A stretch of DNA of 64,000 nt from Granulicella sp. S156 (GTDB taxonomy: Bacteria > Acidobacteriota > Terriglobia > Terriglobales > Acidobacteriaceae): assembly GCF_009766105.1 (NCBI RefSeq), contig NZ_LMUH01000017.1, positions 1 through 64,000 of the forward strand, written 5' to 3'. The translations under genes were made by a program, and so were the position numbers. A model generated the notes under the pieces. It did no database searches. It saw nothing but the letters and a program-made list of their open reading frames with translations, and had not been told where the DNA came from. Of the stretch, positions 23,827 to 35,702 are shown in pieces. The first letter of the stretch is position 1, and the number at the start of each line of letters is the position of its first letter.

Positions 23827-25818
23827 TTACGTGAACAAGAACTCTTTCGTACGAAGCTCCTTGACCGTATCGCGCAGCTTGGCCGCTTTCTCGAACTCGA
23901 ACTTCTTTGCCGCTTCGCGCATCTCGGTTTCGAGCTTGGAGATGTAGGTGTCGAGTTCGGCCTGATTGGCGATGTCGGGCATGCCGGTCTGGTCTTCTTC
24001 GGTGAGGTCGGCATAGTCGGCCTTGAGTACAGTTGCCAGCGAGTCGTTGATGGCGCGGATGACAGTCTGCGGCGTGATGCCGTGCTCCTCGTTATAGGCC
24101 TCCTGCTTTTCGCGGCGGCGGTCGGTCTCGTCGATGGCGCGGCGCATGGAGTCGGTCATCTTGTCTGCGTACAAAATCGCACGACCTTCAAGATGCCGCG
24201 CAGCACGTCCGATGGTCTGGATCAATGAACCTTGCGAGCGGAGGAAGCCTTCCTTGTCTGCATCCAATATGGCGACAAGCGACACCTCTGGTAGATCCAA
24301 GCCTTCGCGCAGTAGGTTGATGCCGATAAGCACGTCGTACTCACCTTTGCGCAAATCACGCAGCAGCTTGATGCGTTCGAGTGTCTCGATCTCGGAGTGC
24401 ATGTAGCGGCAGCGCACGCCGACTTCGGTGTAGTAGTTGGCGAGGTCTTCGGCCATGCGTTTGGTGAGCGTGGTAACGAGCACGCGCTGGTTGTTCGCTG
24501 CGCGGTCACGAATCTCTGCCAGCAGATCGTCGATCTGTCCTTTGACGGGACGAATCTCAATCTGAGGATCGACAAGGCCCGTGGGTCGAATGATCTGTTC
24601 CACGACAACACCGGCGGACTTGGTCAACTCATACGGGCCGGGAGTGGCGGAGACATAGACAATCTGTCCGGTGCGAGTCTCGAACTCCTCAAAGCGCAGG
24701 GGACGATTATCCATCGCAGAGGGCAGGCGGAAGCCGTAGTCGACGAGGTTCTGCTTGCGCGAGCGGTCGCCGTGCCACATGCCGTGAAGCTGTGGCACCG
24801 TGACGTGCGACTCGTCGATGAAGATCAGGAAGTCGCGAGGGAAGTAGTCGAGCAGCGTCGGCGGCGGCTCGCCCGGAAGCCGCCCGGAGAAGTGCCGCGA
24901 GTAGTTCTCAATGCCGTGGCAGAAGCCGACGGACTTGATCATCTCCAGATCGAAGCGTGTGCGCTGGTGGATTCGCTGCGACTCGACCAGGCGGCCCTCT
25001 TTTTCGAGTTGCGCCTCCCAGTCCGCGAGCTCCGCGAGGATATTGGTGACGGCTGTGTTCTTGCGCTCCGGGGCGACGACGTAGTGTGACTTGGGATAGA
25101 TGGGCAGTCGCGAGTACTTCTGCCGGACCGTACCGAAGAGGGGGTCGATTTGGGAGAGACTGTCGATCTCATCGCCGAAGAGCTCGATACGGAAGGCGTT
25201 CTCGTCGTAGGTCGGATAGACCTCGATCACATCTCCGCGCACCCGGAACGTTCCGCGGCGGAAGTCGACGTCGTTGCGTTCGTAGAGGATCTCGACCAGG
25301 CGACGTGTGATGTCCTGGCGTTTGATCTTCTGGCCCTTTTCGAGCAGCAGCAGCATGCCGTAGTAGGCCTCCGGCGAGCCGAGGCCGTAGATGCACGAGA
25401 CCGAGCTGACGATGATCGCATCGCGGCGCTCGAAGAGGCTGCGCGTGGCCGAGAGCCGCAGCTTGTCGAGCTCGTCGTTGATCGTCGACTCCTTCTCGAT
25501 GTACAGATCTCCGGCGGGGATGTAGGCCTCAGGCTGGTAGTAGTCGTAATAGGAGACGAAGTACTCGACGGCGTTGTTGGGGAAGAACTGTTTGAACTCG
25601 TGGTAGAGCTGCGCGGCGAGCGTCTTGTTGTGCGCGAGGATGAGCGCCGGACGGTTCAGCTCCTGGATGACCTTGGCCATGGTGAAGGTCTTGCCCGAGC
25701 CCGTGACTCCGAGGAGCACCTGGTCTTTTTCTCCGGCGTTGAGGCCGCTTACCAGTTCGGAGATCGCCCTCGGTTGGTCGCCCTGCGGCTTGTAGTCGGT
25801 TACGAGCTGGAAGTCCAT
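23827..25818 (-). CDS. uvrB: Excinuclease ABC subunit B
   Basis: UvrB is the damage-verifying helicase-like subunit of nucleotide excision repair; it is loaded by UvrA and recruits UvrC. About 663 residues, normal for the family. Visible are the Walker [12 protein letters not shown] near residue 39, the beta-hairpin region with [12 protein letters not shown], the DESHVT box (Walker B), helicase motifs V and VI ([36 protein letters not shown]) and a C-terminal UVR domain with the [12 protein letters not shown] coiled coil that binds UvrC. ATG at 25818 ([19 protein letters not shown]) fits the family start; a TTG at 25836 extends it by six codons. It diverges from the phosphatase gene with only 32 nt between. 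Confidence 0.96.
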   Translation of the reverse strand: MDFQLVTDYKPQGDQPRAISELVSGLNAGEKDQVLLGVTGSGKTFTMAKVIQELNRPALILAHNKTLAAQLYHEFKQFFPNNAVEYFVSYYDYYQPEAYIPAGDLYIEKESTINDELDKLRLSATRSLFERRDAIIVSSVSCIYGLGSPEAYYGMLLLLEKGQKIKRQDITRRLVEILYERNDVDFRRGTFRVRGDVIEVYPTYDENAFRIELFGDEIDSLSQIDPLFGTVRQKYSRLPIYPKSHYVVAPERKNTAVTNILAELADWEAQLEKEGRLVESQRIHQRTRFDLEMIKSVGFCHGIENYSRHFSGRLPGEPPPTLLDYFPRDFLIFIDESHVTVPQLHGMWHGDRSRKQNLVDYGFRLPSAMDNRPLRFEEFETRTGQIVYVSATPGPYELTKSAGVVVEQIIRPTGLVDPQIEIRPVKGQIDDLLAEIRDRAANNQRVLVTTLTKRMAEDLANYYTEVGVRCRYMHSEIETLERIKLLRDLRKGEYDVLIGINLLREGLDLPEVSLVAILDADKEGFLRSQGSLIQTIGRAARHLEGRAILYADKMTDSMRRAIDETDRRREKQEAYNEEHGITPQTVIRAINDSLATVLKADYADLTEEDQTGMPDIANQAELDTYISKLETEMREAAKKFEFEKAAKLRDTVKELRTKEFLFT

Positions 25819-25850
25819 CCCTGTAGGATAAGGCAAGGGGGTGACGAAAG

Positions 25851-26450
25851 ATGTCAGTAGAGAAAACCGAACTATGGCTCGTGCGGCACGGCGAAACCGA
25901 GTGGAGCCTGGATGGCAGGCATACCAGCTGGACGGACATACCCTTGACCGATCACGGACGCCAGCGCGCCGTTGAGCTGAAAGAGTTTCTGGCGGGTAAG
26001 AAGTTTGCGGCCGTGTTTGTCAGCCCTCGGCAGCGGGCGCGCGAGACCTGCGAAATTGCCGGCTACGGCGATGTGGCCGTGATCGAAGACGGCCTGCAGG
26101 AGTGGAACTACGGCGAGAGCGAAGGCAAGACCACGGCCCAGATGCGTGCCCTCCATGGGCCGACCTGGAGCGTTTGGACTGATCCGATCATTGGTGGAGA
26201 ATCGGTTGAAGCGGTTGGCGACCGGGCCGATGGCGTGATTGCCAAGTCCCTGGCGGCCGCACCGGAGGGAGGCGCCGTGGCGCTGTTTGCCCATGCCCAT
26301 ATTTTGCGGATTCTGGCCGCGCGATGGATTGGCCTGCCTGCTGTTGGCGGCAAGCTGTTCGCGCTGGGGACGGGTAGCGTCAGCGTATTAGGGCACGAGC
26401 GCGAGACGCGTGTGATTTCGAAGTGGAACCGTGGATTTGAGAACGAGTAA
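25851..26450 (+). CDS. Histidine phosphatase (phosphoglycerate-mutase-like)
   Basis: A 199-residue member of the branch 1 histidine phosphatase superfamily. The catalytic RHGETEW follows WLVRHG near residue 13; a second Arg lies in [14 protein letters not shown], the proton donor Glu in [12 protein letters not shown], and the second His in [17 protein letters not shown]. It hydrolyses phosphate esters through a phosphohistidine intermediate; the substrate is unknown. The start has AAGGGGG some 10 nt upstream. Its stop is immediately followed by the ATG of the ABC ATPase gene, indicating co-transcription. Confidence 0.9.
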   Translation: MSVEKTELWLVRHGETEWSLDGRHTSWTDIPLTDHGRQRAVELKEFLAGKKFAAVFVSPRQRARETCEIAGYGDVAVIEDGLQEWNYGESEGKTTAQMRALHGPTWSVWTDPIIGGESVEAVGDRADGVIAKSLAAAPEGGAVALFAHAHILRILAARWIGLPAVGGKLFALGTGSVSVLGHERETRVISKWNRGFENE

Positions 26451-27248
26451 ATGTCAGCTACGAACGATCCGATCATCCGTCTAGAGCATGTCAATGTGGC
26501 TCGGGGAAACAACATTGTGCTGCACGATCTCAGTCTTACGGTGCGTGCAGGAGAGCATCTCGCCATCCTGGGGCCGAATGGCTGTGGCAAGTCCACGCTG
26601 CTGAAGACAGTGACCTGTGAGCTTTATCCCATCGTCAGACCGGAGACACGTGTAAACATCATGGGTCGCCTGCGCTGGGATCTCACGGAGCTGAAGCGGC
26701 GTATGGGCGTTGTTGCCGCCGAGCTTCCGGGAAGACAGACGCTTACAACCACTGGCTTCGATGCGATTCTTACCGGCTTTTTCTCCAGCTCCACGTTATG
26801 GCCCAACCTCCATGTGACGGATGCCATGCGGGAGCGCGCGGAGGTGATCCTGCAACAGGTAGGGGCGGAGAACCTGCGCGAGAAGCCTGTTGGAGAGATG
26901 TCGGCAGGGCAGCAGCGGCGCATCATGATCGGCAGGGCGATGGCCGGCACCCGTGGCGAGGTCCAGATGCTGCTGCTGGATGAGCCTTCGAACGCGCTGG
27001 ACCTCGCGGCCCAGCGAGACCTTCGCGAGATGCTGCGCAAGCTGGCCCAGCAGGGTGTCGCAATTCTGCTGATCACGCATCACATCGCGGACATTCTGCC
27101 GGAGATCGATCGCATTGTGATGATGCGCGATGGGCGCATCGTTGCCGACGGTACGAAGAGTGAGTTGCTCACCCCAGGACGGCTTAGTGAGCTGTTCGGT
27201 GGCGACATTCAGATGACCGAACGCGATGGGTATTGGAACGCCTGGTAG
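26451..27248 (+). CDS. ABC transporter ATP-binding protein
   Basis: 265 residues. Walker A GPNGCGKST (41-49), signature MSAGQ (150-154) and Walker B MLLLDEP (173-179) are all intact, followed by the D-loop SNALD and the switch His in LLITHHIADI. ATP hydrolysis would drive transport or another mechanical process. There is no permease or binding-protein gene beside it; the gene ends at a hairpin with a T-rich tail. The ATG is the base immediately after the stop of the phosphatase gene. The overall pattern (RWDLTELKRRMGVVAAELP) resembles ModF/YlmA-like single ATPases. Confidence 0.88.
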   Translation: MSATNDPIIRLEHVNVARGNNIVLHDLSLTVRAGEHLAILGPNGCGKSTLLKTVTCELYPIVRPETRVNIMGRLRWDLTELKRRMGVVAAELPGRQTLTTTGFDAILTGFFSSSTLWPNLHVTDAMRERAEVILQQVGAENLREKPVGEMSAGQQRRIMIGRAMAGTRGEVQMLLLDEPSNALDLAAQRDLREMLRKLAQQGVAILLITHHIADILPEIDRIVMMRDGRIVADGTKSELLTPGRLSELFGGDIQMTERDGYWNAW

Positions 27249-27281
27249 AGGCTGCTGCAAGCCCAATGCGTTCTTACCCAT

Positions 27282-27330
27282 AGGCAGGAGTAATTTCTCC
27301 ATATGTGTGAGGTCTCCTGCCTTTCTTTCC
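27282..27330 (+). terminator. Terminator after the ABC ATPase gene
   Basis: Perfect 9-bp arms AGGCAGGAG (27282-27290) and CTCCTGCCT (27314-27322) enclose a 23-nt loop and are followed by TTCTTT, the layout of an intrinsic terminator for the phosphatase-ABC transcript. Confidence 0.6.
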
Positions 27331-27346
27331 AATTTCTCCCCCAATA

Positions 27347-27445
27347 CTGTCATTTCGACCGACCAACGGGAGCGGAGAAACCCCTTGATGCAGAGCGTGA
27401 TGCAAATGTTTGTGGCGCGCTTTGCGTCTAGAAACCCCTGTATTT
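27347..27445 (+). repeat. Dispersed repeat, copy B (99-bp form)
   Basis: It matches copy A (11229-11326, inverted) with one visible mismatch. The 40-nt core is at 27389-27428. The start carries TGTCATTTCGACCGACCAAC and the end CCCCTGTATTT. Confidence 0.85.
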
Positions 27446-27553
27446 AAATGCCTCCAAGGGCACGCTTGTCTACTGCAAGAACAGCTTTGTGGCTGACGGC
27501 AGGCGATAGGATGACGGGTGTCTTTGACTTCTTTGTCGGTACGGGAATCCGTG

Positions 27554-27597
27554 AATACAGGGGTTTCTCCGCTCCCGTTGGTCGGTCGAAATGACAG
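27554..27597 (-). repeat. Dispersed repeat, short copy C lacking the core
   Basis: About 44 bp joining the two ends of the repeat without the 40-nt core. It is inverted relative to copy B 108 bp away, so B and C can form a long stem. Confidence 0.75.
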
Positions 27598-27820
27598 ATT
27601 TTTGGGGAAAGAACGGCTGTTATGAGGGCGGCTTCATTGCCAGACGGTTGTAGGGCTAGCTTGCGCTGTCGCTTCGCAAAGAGCTCATCCGTCCACCCCG
27701 GAAAAGCAAAAAAGGAGAGCAATTTCCTCTCCCCACTATTAAGGTATAGCGCACCAGGGGGCTTGCGGCAAGCCCCGGATCATGCCGTAGAGTCGGACCT
27801 TCAGGAATGGGAGGAACGGC

Positions 27821-29338
27821 ATGAGTGTGTTGTTGACGAAGCAGGAACATGAGGTCGTGATTGCTGGCGGTGGTCCGACGGGACTGATGCTGGCGGGAGA
27901 GCTTGCATTGGCGGGCATCGACGTCGCCATCGTCGAGCGGCGCCCCAACCAGGAGCTTGCCGGTTCGCGTGCTGGCGGTCTGAGCTCACGCACTCTCGAG
28001 GTTTTCGATCAGCGCGGAATCGTGGACCGGTTCCTCGCGGAAGGACAAATAGCCCAGGTCACGGGATTCGCGGTTACGCGTTTAGACATCAGCGATTTTC
28101 CGACCCGGCACAACTACGGGCTGGCGCTGAGGCAGAAGCATATTGAGCGCATTCTCACTGGGTGGGTCAGCGAACTGGAGGTGCCGATCTATCGCAGCCG
28201 TGAGCTAACCTCTTTCGCGCAGGACGACACTGGTGTCACTGTCGAACTGTCCGATGGTGCGTCGCTGCGGGCAAGCTATCTCGTCGGGTGCGATGGCGGC
28301 CGCAGTCTGGTCCGCAAAGCTGCTGGCATTGAGTTTCCAGGATGGGATGCGACGACCAGCAGCATTCTTGCCGAGGCCGAGATGACGGAGGAGCCGCCAT
28401 TAGGCGTCCATCGAACAGCACTTGGTACCCATGCCTTTGGCAGGGAGAAGTACGAAATTCGCGACGGCAAGATCATCTTTGCCAAGGAAGGTCCCATAGG
28501 CATCATGGTGACTGAAAAGAATGTCGGCGCCACGACCGAGCCCACGCTGAGCGATCTCAGCGAAGCTCTCGTCGCCGCCTGTGGAACAGATTACGGAATC
28601 CATCATCTAACTTGGATTTCCAGGTTCACCGACATGTCGCGGCAGGCGGCGGCCTATCGCAAGGGCCGGGTTTTCCTGGCTGGAGATGCCGCGCATATGC
28701 ATTCTCCCGTGGGCGGACAAGGCCTCAATACGGGTGTGCAGGATGCCGTGAATCTGGGTTGGAAGTTGGCCCAGGTGGTGAAGGGAACATCGCCTGAAGG
28801 CTTGCTCGATACGTATCACTTAGAGCGGCATCCGGTTGCGGCCCGCGTGTTGCGCACGACAATGGCCCAGGTCGCCTTGCAACGTACGGATGATCGCACT
28901 GAACCCTTGCGTGAAATCGTATTGGAGCTCCTTGGCATGGAGGAGCCTCGCAAACGGATCGCTGCCGAGATGTCCGGTCTGGGCATTAATTACGACCTCG
29001 GTGCGGGACATCCGCTGCTCGGACGCCGCATGCCCGATCTCGACCTGGTCACAGTTGACGGCCCGTTGCGCGTCTTCACCTTGCTCCACGGTGCCCGGCC
29101 GGTGCTGCTCAATTTCGGCAAGCCCGGTGACTTGGACATCGCTGCGTGGGGAGATCGGGTTCCGTTGGTCCACGCCAGATACGCGGGTACATGGGAGCTT
29201 CCGGCACTTGGTCCGGTCGCTGCTCCTGCTGCGGTGCTGATTCGTCCTGACGGCTATGTTGCCTGGGTTGGAGAGGGAACCCAGCAGGGGCTCGCCGAGG
29301 CTCTAACCATTTGGTTTGGACCACCTGCTGCGGCGTAG
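27821..29338 (+). CDS. FAD-dependent aromatic monooxygenase (PheA/TfdB type)
   Basis: 505 residues of the class A flavoprotein hydroxylase family. The FAD ADP-binding motif IAGGGPTG (14-21) with ELALAGIDVAIVERR, the DG motif GCDGGRSLVRKAAG (about 157-170) and the GD motif GDAAHMHSPVGGQGLNTG (about 287-304) are present. A C-terminal thioredoxin-like domain (from about 405, GHPLLGRRMPDLDLVT) matches the phenol hydroxylase and antibiotic-modifying (rifampicin monooxygenase-like) branch. It would hydroxylate an aromatic substrate with NAD(P)H and O2; the substrate is unknown. The start could be the ATG at 27821 (AGGAACGGC upstream). It is monocistronic, ending at a hairpin. Confidence 0.9.
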   Translation: MSVLLTKQEHEVVIAGGGPTGLMLAGELALAGIDVAIVERRPNQELAGSRAGGLSSRTLEVFDQRGIVDRFLAEGQIAQVTGFAVTRLDISDFPTRHNYGLALRQKHIERILTGWVSELEVPIYRSRELTSFAQDDTGVTVELSDGASLRASYLVGCDGGRSLVRKAAGIEFPGWDATTSSILAEAEMTEEPPLGVHRTALGTHAFGREKYEIRDGKIIFAKEGPIGIMVTEKNVGATTEPTLSDLSEALVAACGTDYGIHHLTWISRFTDMSRQAAAYRKGRVFLAGDAAHMHSPVGGQGLNTGVQDAVNLGWKLAQVVKGTSPEGLLDTYHLERHPVAARVLRTTMAQVALQRTDDRTEPLREIVLELLGMEEPRKRIAAEMSGLGINYDLGAGHPLLGRRMPDLDLVTVDGPLRVFTLLHGARPVLLNFGKPGDLDIAAWGDRVPLVHARYAGTWELPALGPVAAPAAVLIRPDGYVAWVGEGTQQGLAEALTIWFGPPAAA

Positions 29339-29361
29339 CGAGCGGTTTCCAGGATCGTCCT

Positions 29362-29397
29362 CCAGACTTGTCTCAGAGACAACAGAGACAGGTCTGG
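29362..29397. terminator. Hairpin between convergent monooxygenase and NAGS-like genes
   Basis: 13-nt arms (29362-29374 and 29385-29397) pair with one mismatch around a 10-nt loop. Its position 24 nt after the monooxygenase stop and 19 nt from the end of the arginine operon suits bidirectional termination. Confidence 0.6.
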
Positions 29398-29415
29398 GGA
29401 CGCGGTGTTCCTGAG

Positions 29416-29976
29416 TTATCGTCCAGTGCCTGTCGATGTCAGTTGCAGCGTGACTAATTCAGGTCGCTGCAGTTTGCTCGGGCCGAGCACGGCAACCTTC
29501 GGCAAGGGGCCACGCACCATCGCGACTTCGTCGCAGGCATAGAGGCGTGGACAGGTCTGGCAGTCCTTGTAGATCTTGTCCGGCATCGCCGTACGGTCGG
29601 CCACGCGGAAGCCGTAGTGATCGAAGAACTCCGGAATGCGCGTGAACAGGCAGACCGACATCACTTCGTGATCCGCGGCCTCTTCGATCAGCGCCTTGAG
29701 AAGAAGCCCACCTGCTCCGAGGCCTTTGGCCTCAGGTTTCACCACGATGGAGCGTACTTCGGCGAGATGCGGCCCGTAAAGATGCAGCGCGCCACAGCCG
29801 AGGAACTCGGTGCCTTCTTCACCGTCGCGCTCGGCGATGGTGAAGTCGCGAATGTTCTCGCAGATCTCCGCGTAGCTGCGGCGCAGGAGTGTGCCGTCGC
29901 CGGAGAGCGAGTTCACGAGATCGAAGACGTTGCGAGCATCCTGTACATGCGCCTTGTGGACGCGAATCTCAGCCAT
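29416..29976 (-). CDS. N-acetylglutamate-synthase-like GNAT acetyltransferase
   Basis: 186 residues; a short GNAT protein of the type that supplies N-acetylglutamate in bacteria without classical ArgA. Visible are the acetyl-CoA strand-loop AEVRSIVVKPEAKGLGAGGLLLKALIEEA (about 72-100) and the conserved FFDHYGFRVADRTAMPDKIYKDCQTCPRLYACDEVAM region with three Cys, seen in short NAGS homologues. It would acetylate glutamate with acetyl-CoA, the first arginine step. It is last in the arginine operon, overlapping argH by 8 nt, which strongly supports this role. Confidence 0.8.
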   Translation of the reverse strand: MAEIRVHKAHVQDARNVFDLVNSLSGDGTLLRRSYAEICENIRDFTIAERDGEEGTEFLGCGALHLYGPHLAEVRSIVVKPEAKGLGAGGLLLKALIEEAADHEVMSVCLFTRIPEFFDHYGFRVADRTAMPDKIYKDCQTCPRLYACDEVAMVRGPLPKVAVLGPSKLQRPELVTLQLTSTGTGR

Positions 29977-31453
29977 GCGCAGCCTCCGCAGGAGGAAGAG
30001 CTGCTACACGCCGCTTGGCTTCGGAGAGCGCTTGCGCAACGCGCGAGGTTGCGGTGCCTCCGGTGACATCGTGGCAGTCAAGCGTGGCGCGCAGCGAGAT
30101 GGCTGCATAGAAGTCTTCGGCGAAGTGCTCGCTGAGGGCCTGCAGCTCCGCGAGCGGCAGGGCGTTGAGCTCAAGGCCTTTGTCGAGCCCCAGACGTACG
30201 GCGTTGCCGATGATCTCGTGGGCCTTGCGAAAGGGCACTCCCTTGTTGGAGAGGTAGGTTGCTGCCGCCATTGCATTAAGATAGCCCGTCTGTGCGGCGG
30301 ACTCCATGCGCTCGAAGCGAAACTTGAGCGAGCGGGTGAAGCCGGGCAGCACACTGAGCAGGCCGCGGAGCGTGTCGGCGACGTCGAAGATCTGCTCCTG
30401 GCCTTCCTGCAAGTCCTTGTTGTAGGCAAGGGGCAGTCCCTTGATGAGCGTGGCGAGCGAGGTCGCTGCGCCCAACAGTCGCGCGGACTTGCCGCGAGCT
30501 AGCTCAGTGAGATCGGGGTTCTTTTTCTGCGGCATCGCCGAGGAGCCAGTGGAGTACGCCTCAGGTAGATCGACGAAGCCGAACTCGGCGGTGGCGTAGA
30601 GCGTGAGCTCTTCCGCAAAGCGCGAGATGTGGATGCCGAGCGTCGACGCGGCCTGTGCGAAGTCGAGCATGAAGTCGCGGTCGCTGGTGGCGTCCATGCT
30701 GTTGGGCGTCGGAGCGGTGAAGCCGAGTGCCTTTGCGGCGATGCTGCGATCGAGTGCCAGCGTGGCACCGGCGACGGCGCCGGAGCCGAGTGGGCAGAAG
30801 TTCATGCGGGTGCGGGCATCGGTGAAGCGTGAGAAGTCGCGCTCAAGCATGCTGACGTAGGCCAGCAGCCAATGCGCTACGAGTACGGGCTCGGCGCGCT
30901 GGAGATGGGTGTAGCTCGGCATGACAGCGGTGCCGGAGGTTTCGGCAAGGGTGAGAAGAGCGGCAAGCCACGCCTGTAGTCCGGCGAGCGTCGCGTCGAT
31001 GGCATCGCGCACGAACAGGCGCATGTCGGTGGCGATCTGCTCGTTGCGGCTGCGGCCGGTGTGGAGCTTGAGTGCGAGCCCGCCGACCTCGCGGGTGAGC
31101 TCGAGTTCCACGTAGTGGTGGATGTCCTCGGCCTGCGGGGCGCTGGCAACGATGGCCGCACCAACCTGCTGGGTCGAGGTCTCGTAGTCGGGTTCGCCGG
31201 AGGTGGCGGAGATGCGGTGGGCCCAGTTGGAGGTGCGCAGGCCTACGGCTTCCAGGCCGCGCAGCATCTTTTCGAGCTCTTCCGGCGTGAGGATGCTGGC
31301 TGCTGCGATGGTGTGCGCGTGCGCCTGGCTTGCAGCTACTTCTTGCGGGAGCAGGCGCCAGTCGAAAGGGAAGCTGCGCTGCCACTGTTCGAAGGTGCGG
31401 TCGAGTGGTTCGCGGAAGCGGCCGGACCACATCTTGGGGGATTCGTTAGACAT
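29969..31453 (-). CDS. argH: Argininosuccinate lyase
   Basis: Cleaves argininosuccinate to arginine and fumarate, the last arginine step. 494 residues, slightly longer than the usual ~460. The fumarase-superfamily signature GSSAMPQKKNPD (about 185 residues from the C-terminus) carries the catalytic Ser loop, and the N-terminal KMWSGRFREPLDRTFEQWQ and HTGRSRNEQIATDMRL segments are typical. It overlaps the NAGS-like gene by 8 nt. Upstream, a hairpin-bearing gap and the lectin gene separate it from argG. Confidence 0.96.
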   Translation of the reverse strand: MSNESPKMWSGRFREPLDRTFEQWQRSFPFDWRLLPQEVAASQAHAHTIAAASILTPEELEKMLRGLEAVGLRTSNWAHRISATSGEPDYETSTQQVGAAIVASAPQAEDIHHYVELELTREVGGLALKLHTGRSRNEQIATDMRLFVRDAIDATLAGLQAWLAALLTLAETSGTAVMPSYTHLQRAEPVLVAHWLLAYVSMLERDFSRFTDARTRMNFCPLGSGAVAGATLALDRSIAAKALGFTAPTPNSMDATSDRDFMLDFAQAASTLGIHISRFAEELTLYATAEFGFVDLPEAYSTGSSAMPQKKNPDLTELARGKSARLLGAATSLATLIKGLPLAYNKDLQEGQEQIFDVADTLRGLLSVLPGFTRSLKFRFERMESAAQTGYLNAMAAATYLSNKGVPFRKAHEIIGNAVRLGLDKGLELNALPLAELQALSEHFAEDFYAAISLRATLDCHDVTGGTATSRVAQALSEAKRRVAALPPAEAAHG

Positions 31454-31480
31454 TCTTCCTCGGTTCTACAAAATACAAGA

Positions 31481-31506
31481 AACTTTGAACGCGGAATACG
31501 CGAAGG
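31481..31506. repeat. Single arm of the tandem 9-mer palindrome
   Basis: AACTTTGAACGCGG then AATACGCGAAGG resembles the left arm of the palindrome at 44091-44115. The matching second arm is missing. It lies directly upstream of argH on the minus strand, beside a small hairpin AGCAGT/ACTGCT (31515-31529). Confidence 0.4.
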
Positions 31507-31552
31507 TTAAGCGTAGCAGTAAGACTGCTGGACGATGCATGGTGCATCCGGT

Positions 31553-31858
31553 TTATGCGTCGGTGGCGAGCCATTGGAATTTGAGCATGATGCCGGCGTT
31601 TTCGGCGGTGACCGTGCAAACGAGGTCGAAGCCGGAGGGAGTGATATTTTCCGCTTCGGCGCCGAACGAGAGGCTCTCCTGCCGTGTATAGATCCCTGCG
31701 ATGCCGACGGAGACTACTGGAGTCGAGTTAAAAGGCTGCGGGAACGTGATGGGCAAGTGCACTGACTTGCGGCTGGTGAGTTCGCTCCAACGGAAGTGGA
31801 GCGCTTCCTTGACTGAAACGTCCGTGAAGTTGATCGATTTTGTGCCAGTCTGGGTCAT
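31553..31858 (-). CDS. H-type lectin domain protein
   Basis: A 101-residue protein almost entirely formed of one H-type lectin-like domain: a beta-sandwich with VHLPITFPQPFNSTPVVSVG, then a stretch like AENITPSGFDLVCTVTAENAG, ending FQWLATDA. In slime-mould discoidins and snail agglutinins this domain binds N-acetylgalactosamine; bacterial relatives are poorly studied. There is no signal peptide, so it may be cytoplasmic. It lies between argG (82 nt) and argH (99 nt), in the same direction, apparently inside the arginine operon though unrelated to arginine synthesis. Confidence 0.7.
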   Translation of the reverse strand: MTQTGTKSINFTDVSVKEALHFRWSELTSRKSVHLPITFPQPFNSTPVVSVGIAGIYTRQESLSFGAEAENITPSGFDLVCTVTAENAGIMLKFQWLATDA

Positions 31859-31940
31859 GTTTGGTTAAGAAGACAGGCCGGGATTAAAGCCACAGTTTTA
31901 ACTTTGTGAGACCCGAAGCTTCAAACGATCGGTGATGCAT

Positions 31941-34436
<2,496 letters not shown>

Positions 34437-34444
<8 letters not shown>

Positions 34445-35702
34445 TTACGACCTCCCCTGCCAACGCGGCATTCGGCTTGCTTTGCAGCGTGAGTAGCTCG
34501 TCCAGCGCTGCGATGGCCTGGTCGACGTGCTCGCGCTGGAGGATAAAGGGTGGGAGAAAACGCAGCACGGTCTCATGTGTGCGGTTGAGGACGATGCGGC
34601 GGGCAAACATCCCGCTCAGGATCTCTTTCGCTAGATCGGCTGAGTCCAGTTCGATGCCGATCATCAGGCCACGTCCGCGAACTTCCTTAATAGCACTGTG
34701 CTTGTGTTGTAGCTCCTGCAGGCGCGAAAGGAAGTAGCCGCCTACCTCCTCGACATGGCTGAGCAGCTTCTGCTGTTTCATCGCGTCGATCACGGCAATA
34801 GCAACAGCGATAGCCAGCGGATTGCCGCCGAAGGTGGTGCCGTGCATTCCCGGAGTGATGGCGCGGCCTGCCTCTTCGGTGCAAAGCATCGCGCCGACGG
34901 GCACTCCGCCACCGAGAGGCTTAGCCAGCGTTGTGACATCGGGATGAATGCCGTAGTGCTGATACGCGCACCATTTGCCAGTGCGGCCCATGCCGCTCTG
35001 AATCTCGTCGAGCAGCAGCAATGCTCCGGTGGAGTCGCAAAGCTCACGCGCCGCAGCGAGGAACTCCGGCGAGACGGGGTTGATGCCGCCCTCACCCTGA
35101 ATGACTTCGATCGCAATGGCGCAGACATCGCTGGAGAACGCAGCACGAAGAGCGGCGACGTCATCGAAAGGAACGAACTCTACATCAGGCATTACCGGAG
35201 CGAACGGCGAACGGTACTTCTCTTTGTGCGTCGTAGCGACCGAGCCCATGGTGCGGCCGTGGAAGCTGTGCTCGAGCGCCAGGAATTTAGTGCCAATCGT
35301 CTTGCCTTCAGAACGCAGCAGGCCTGCATGAGCGCGGGCGAGCTTCAGCGCCGCCTCCCAGGCCTCGGTACCGCTGTTGCAGAAGAACACTCGGTCCATT
35401 CCGGTGATCTCGGTCAGGCGCAGTGCAAGCTCGGGGGTGCCGCGATGGAAGAAGAGATTCGACGTGTGCAGAATCTGCCGGCTCTGCGTGGCGATGGCTT
35501 GCGTGATGGCCGGATGGTCGTAGCCCAGGGCGCAGACGCCGATGCCGCTCAGCAGGTCGAGATAATCGTTGCCCTGTTCGTCGCGCAGATAGACACCCTC
35601 ACCGCTGATAAAGAGCAGTGGGTTGCGTTCGTACGTCTGCAGCAAAAGCTTCGACTCCGCTGCCTGTAGGTCTTTGAGCGAACTGCCTGTTGCGATGTTC
35701 AT
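34437..35702 (-). CDS. argD: Acetylornithine aminotransferase
   Basis: A PLP-dependent class III aminotransferase converting N-acetylglutamate semialdehyde and glutamate to N-acetylornithine and 2-oxoglutarate. 421 residues. The family features are visible: FCNSGTEAWEAALKLAR near residue 107, LLLDEIQSGMGRTG with the PLP-binding Asp, and the Schiff-base Lys in TLAKPLGGGVPVGAM. Its start overlaps the argB stop by 4 nt, and its stop overlaps argF by 8 nt, showing translational coupling in the operon. Confidence 0.95.

Larger units (their letters stand above)
27249..27820. other. Gene-free region with a terminator and two dispersed repeats
   Basis: No credible gene lies in these 572 bases. From left to right it has a hairpin after the ABC ATPase gene, copy B of the dispersed repeat, about 100 bp of unique DNA containing a motif similar to 11118-11155, the short copy C in inverted orientation, and the promoter area of the FAD monooxygenase. 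Confidence 0.6.
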
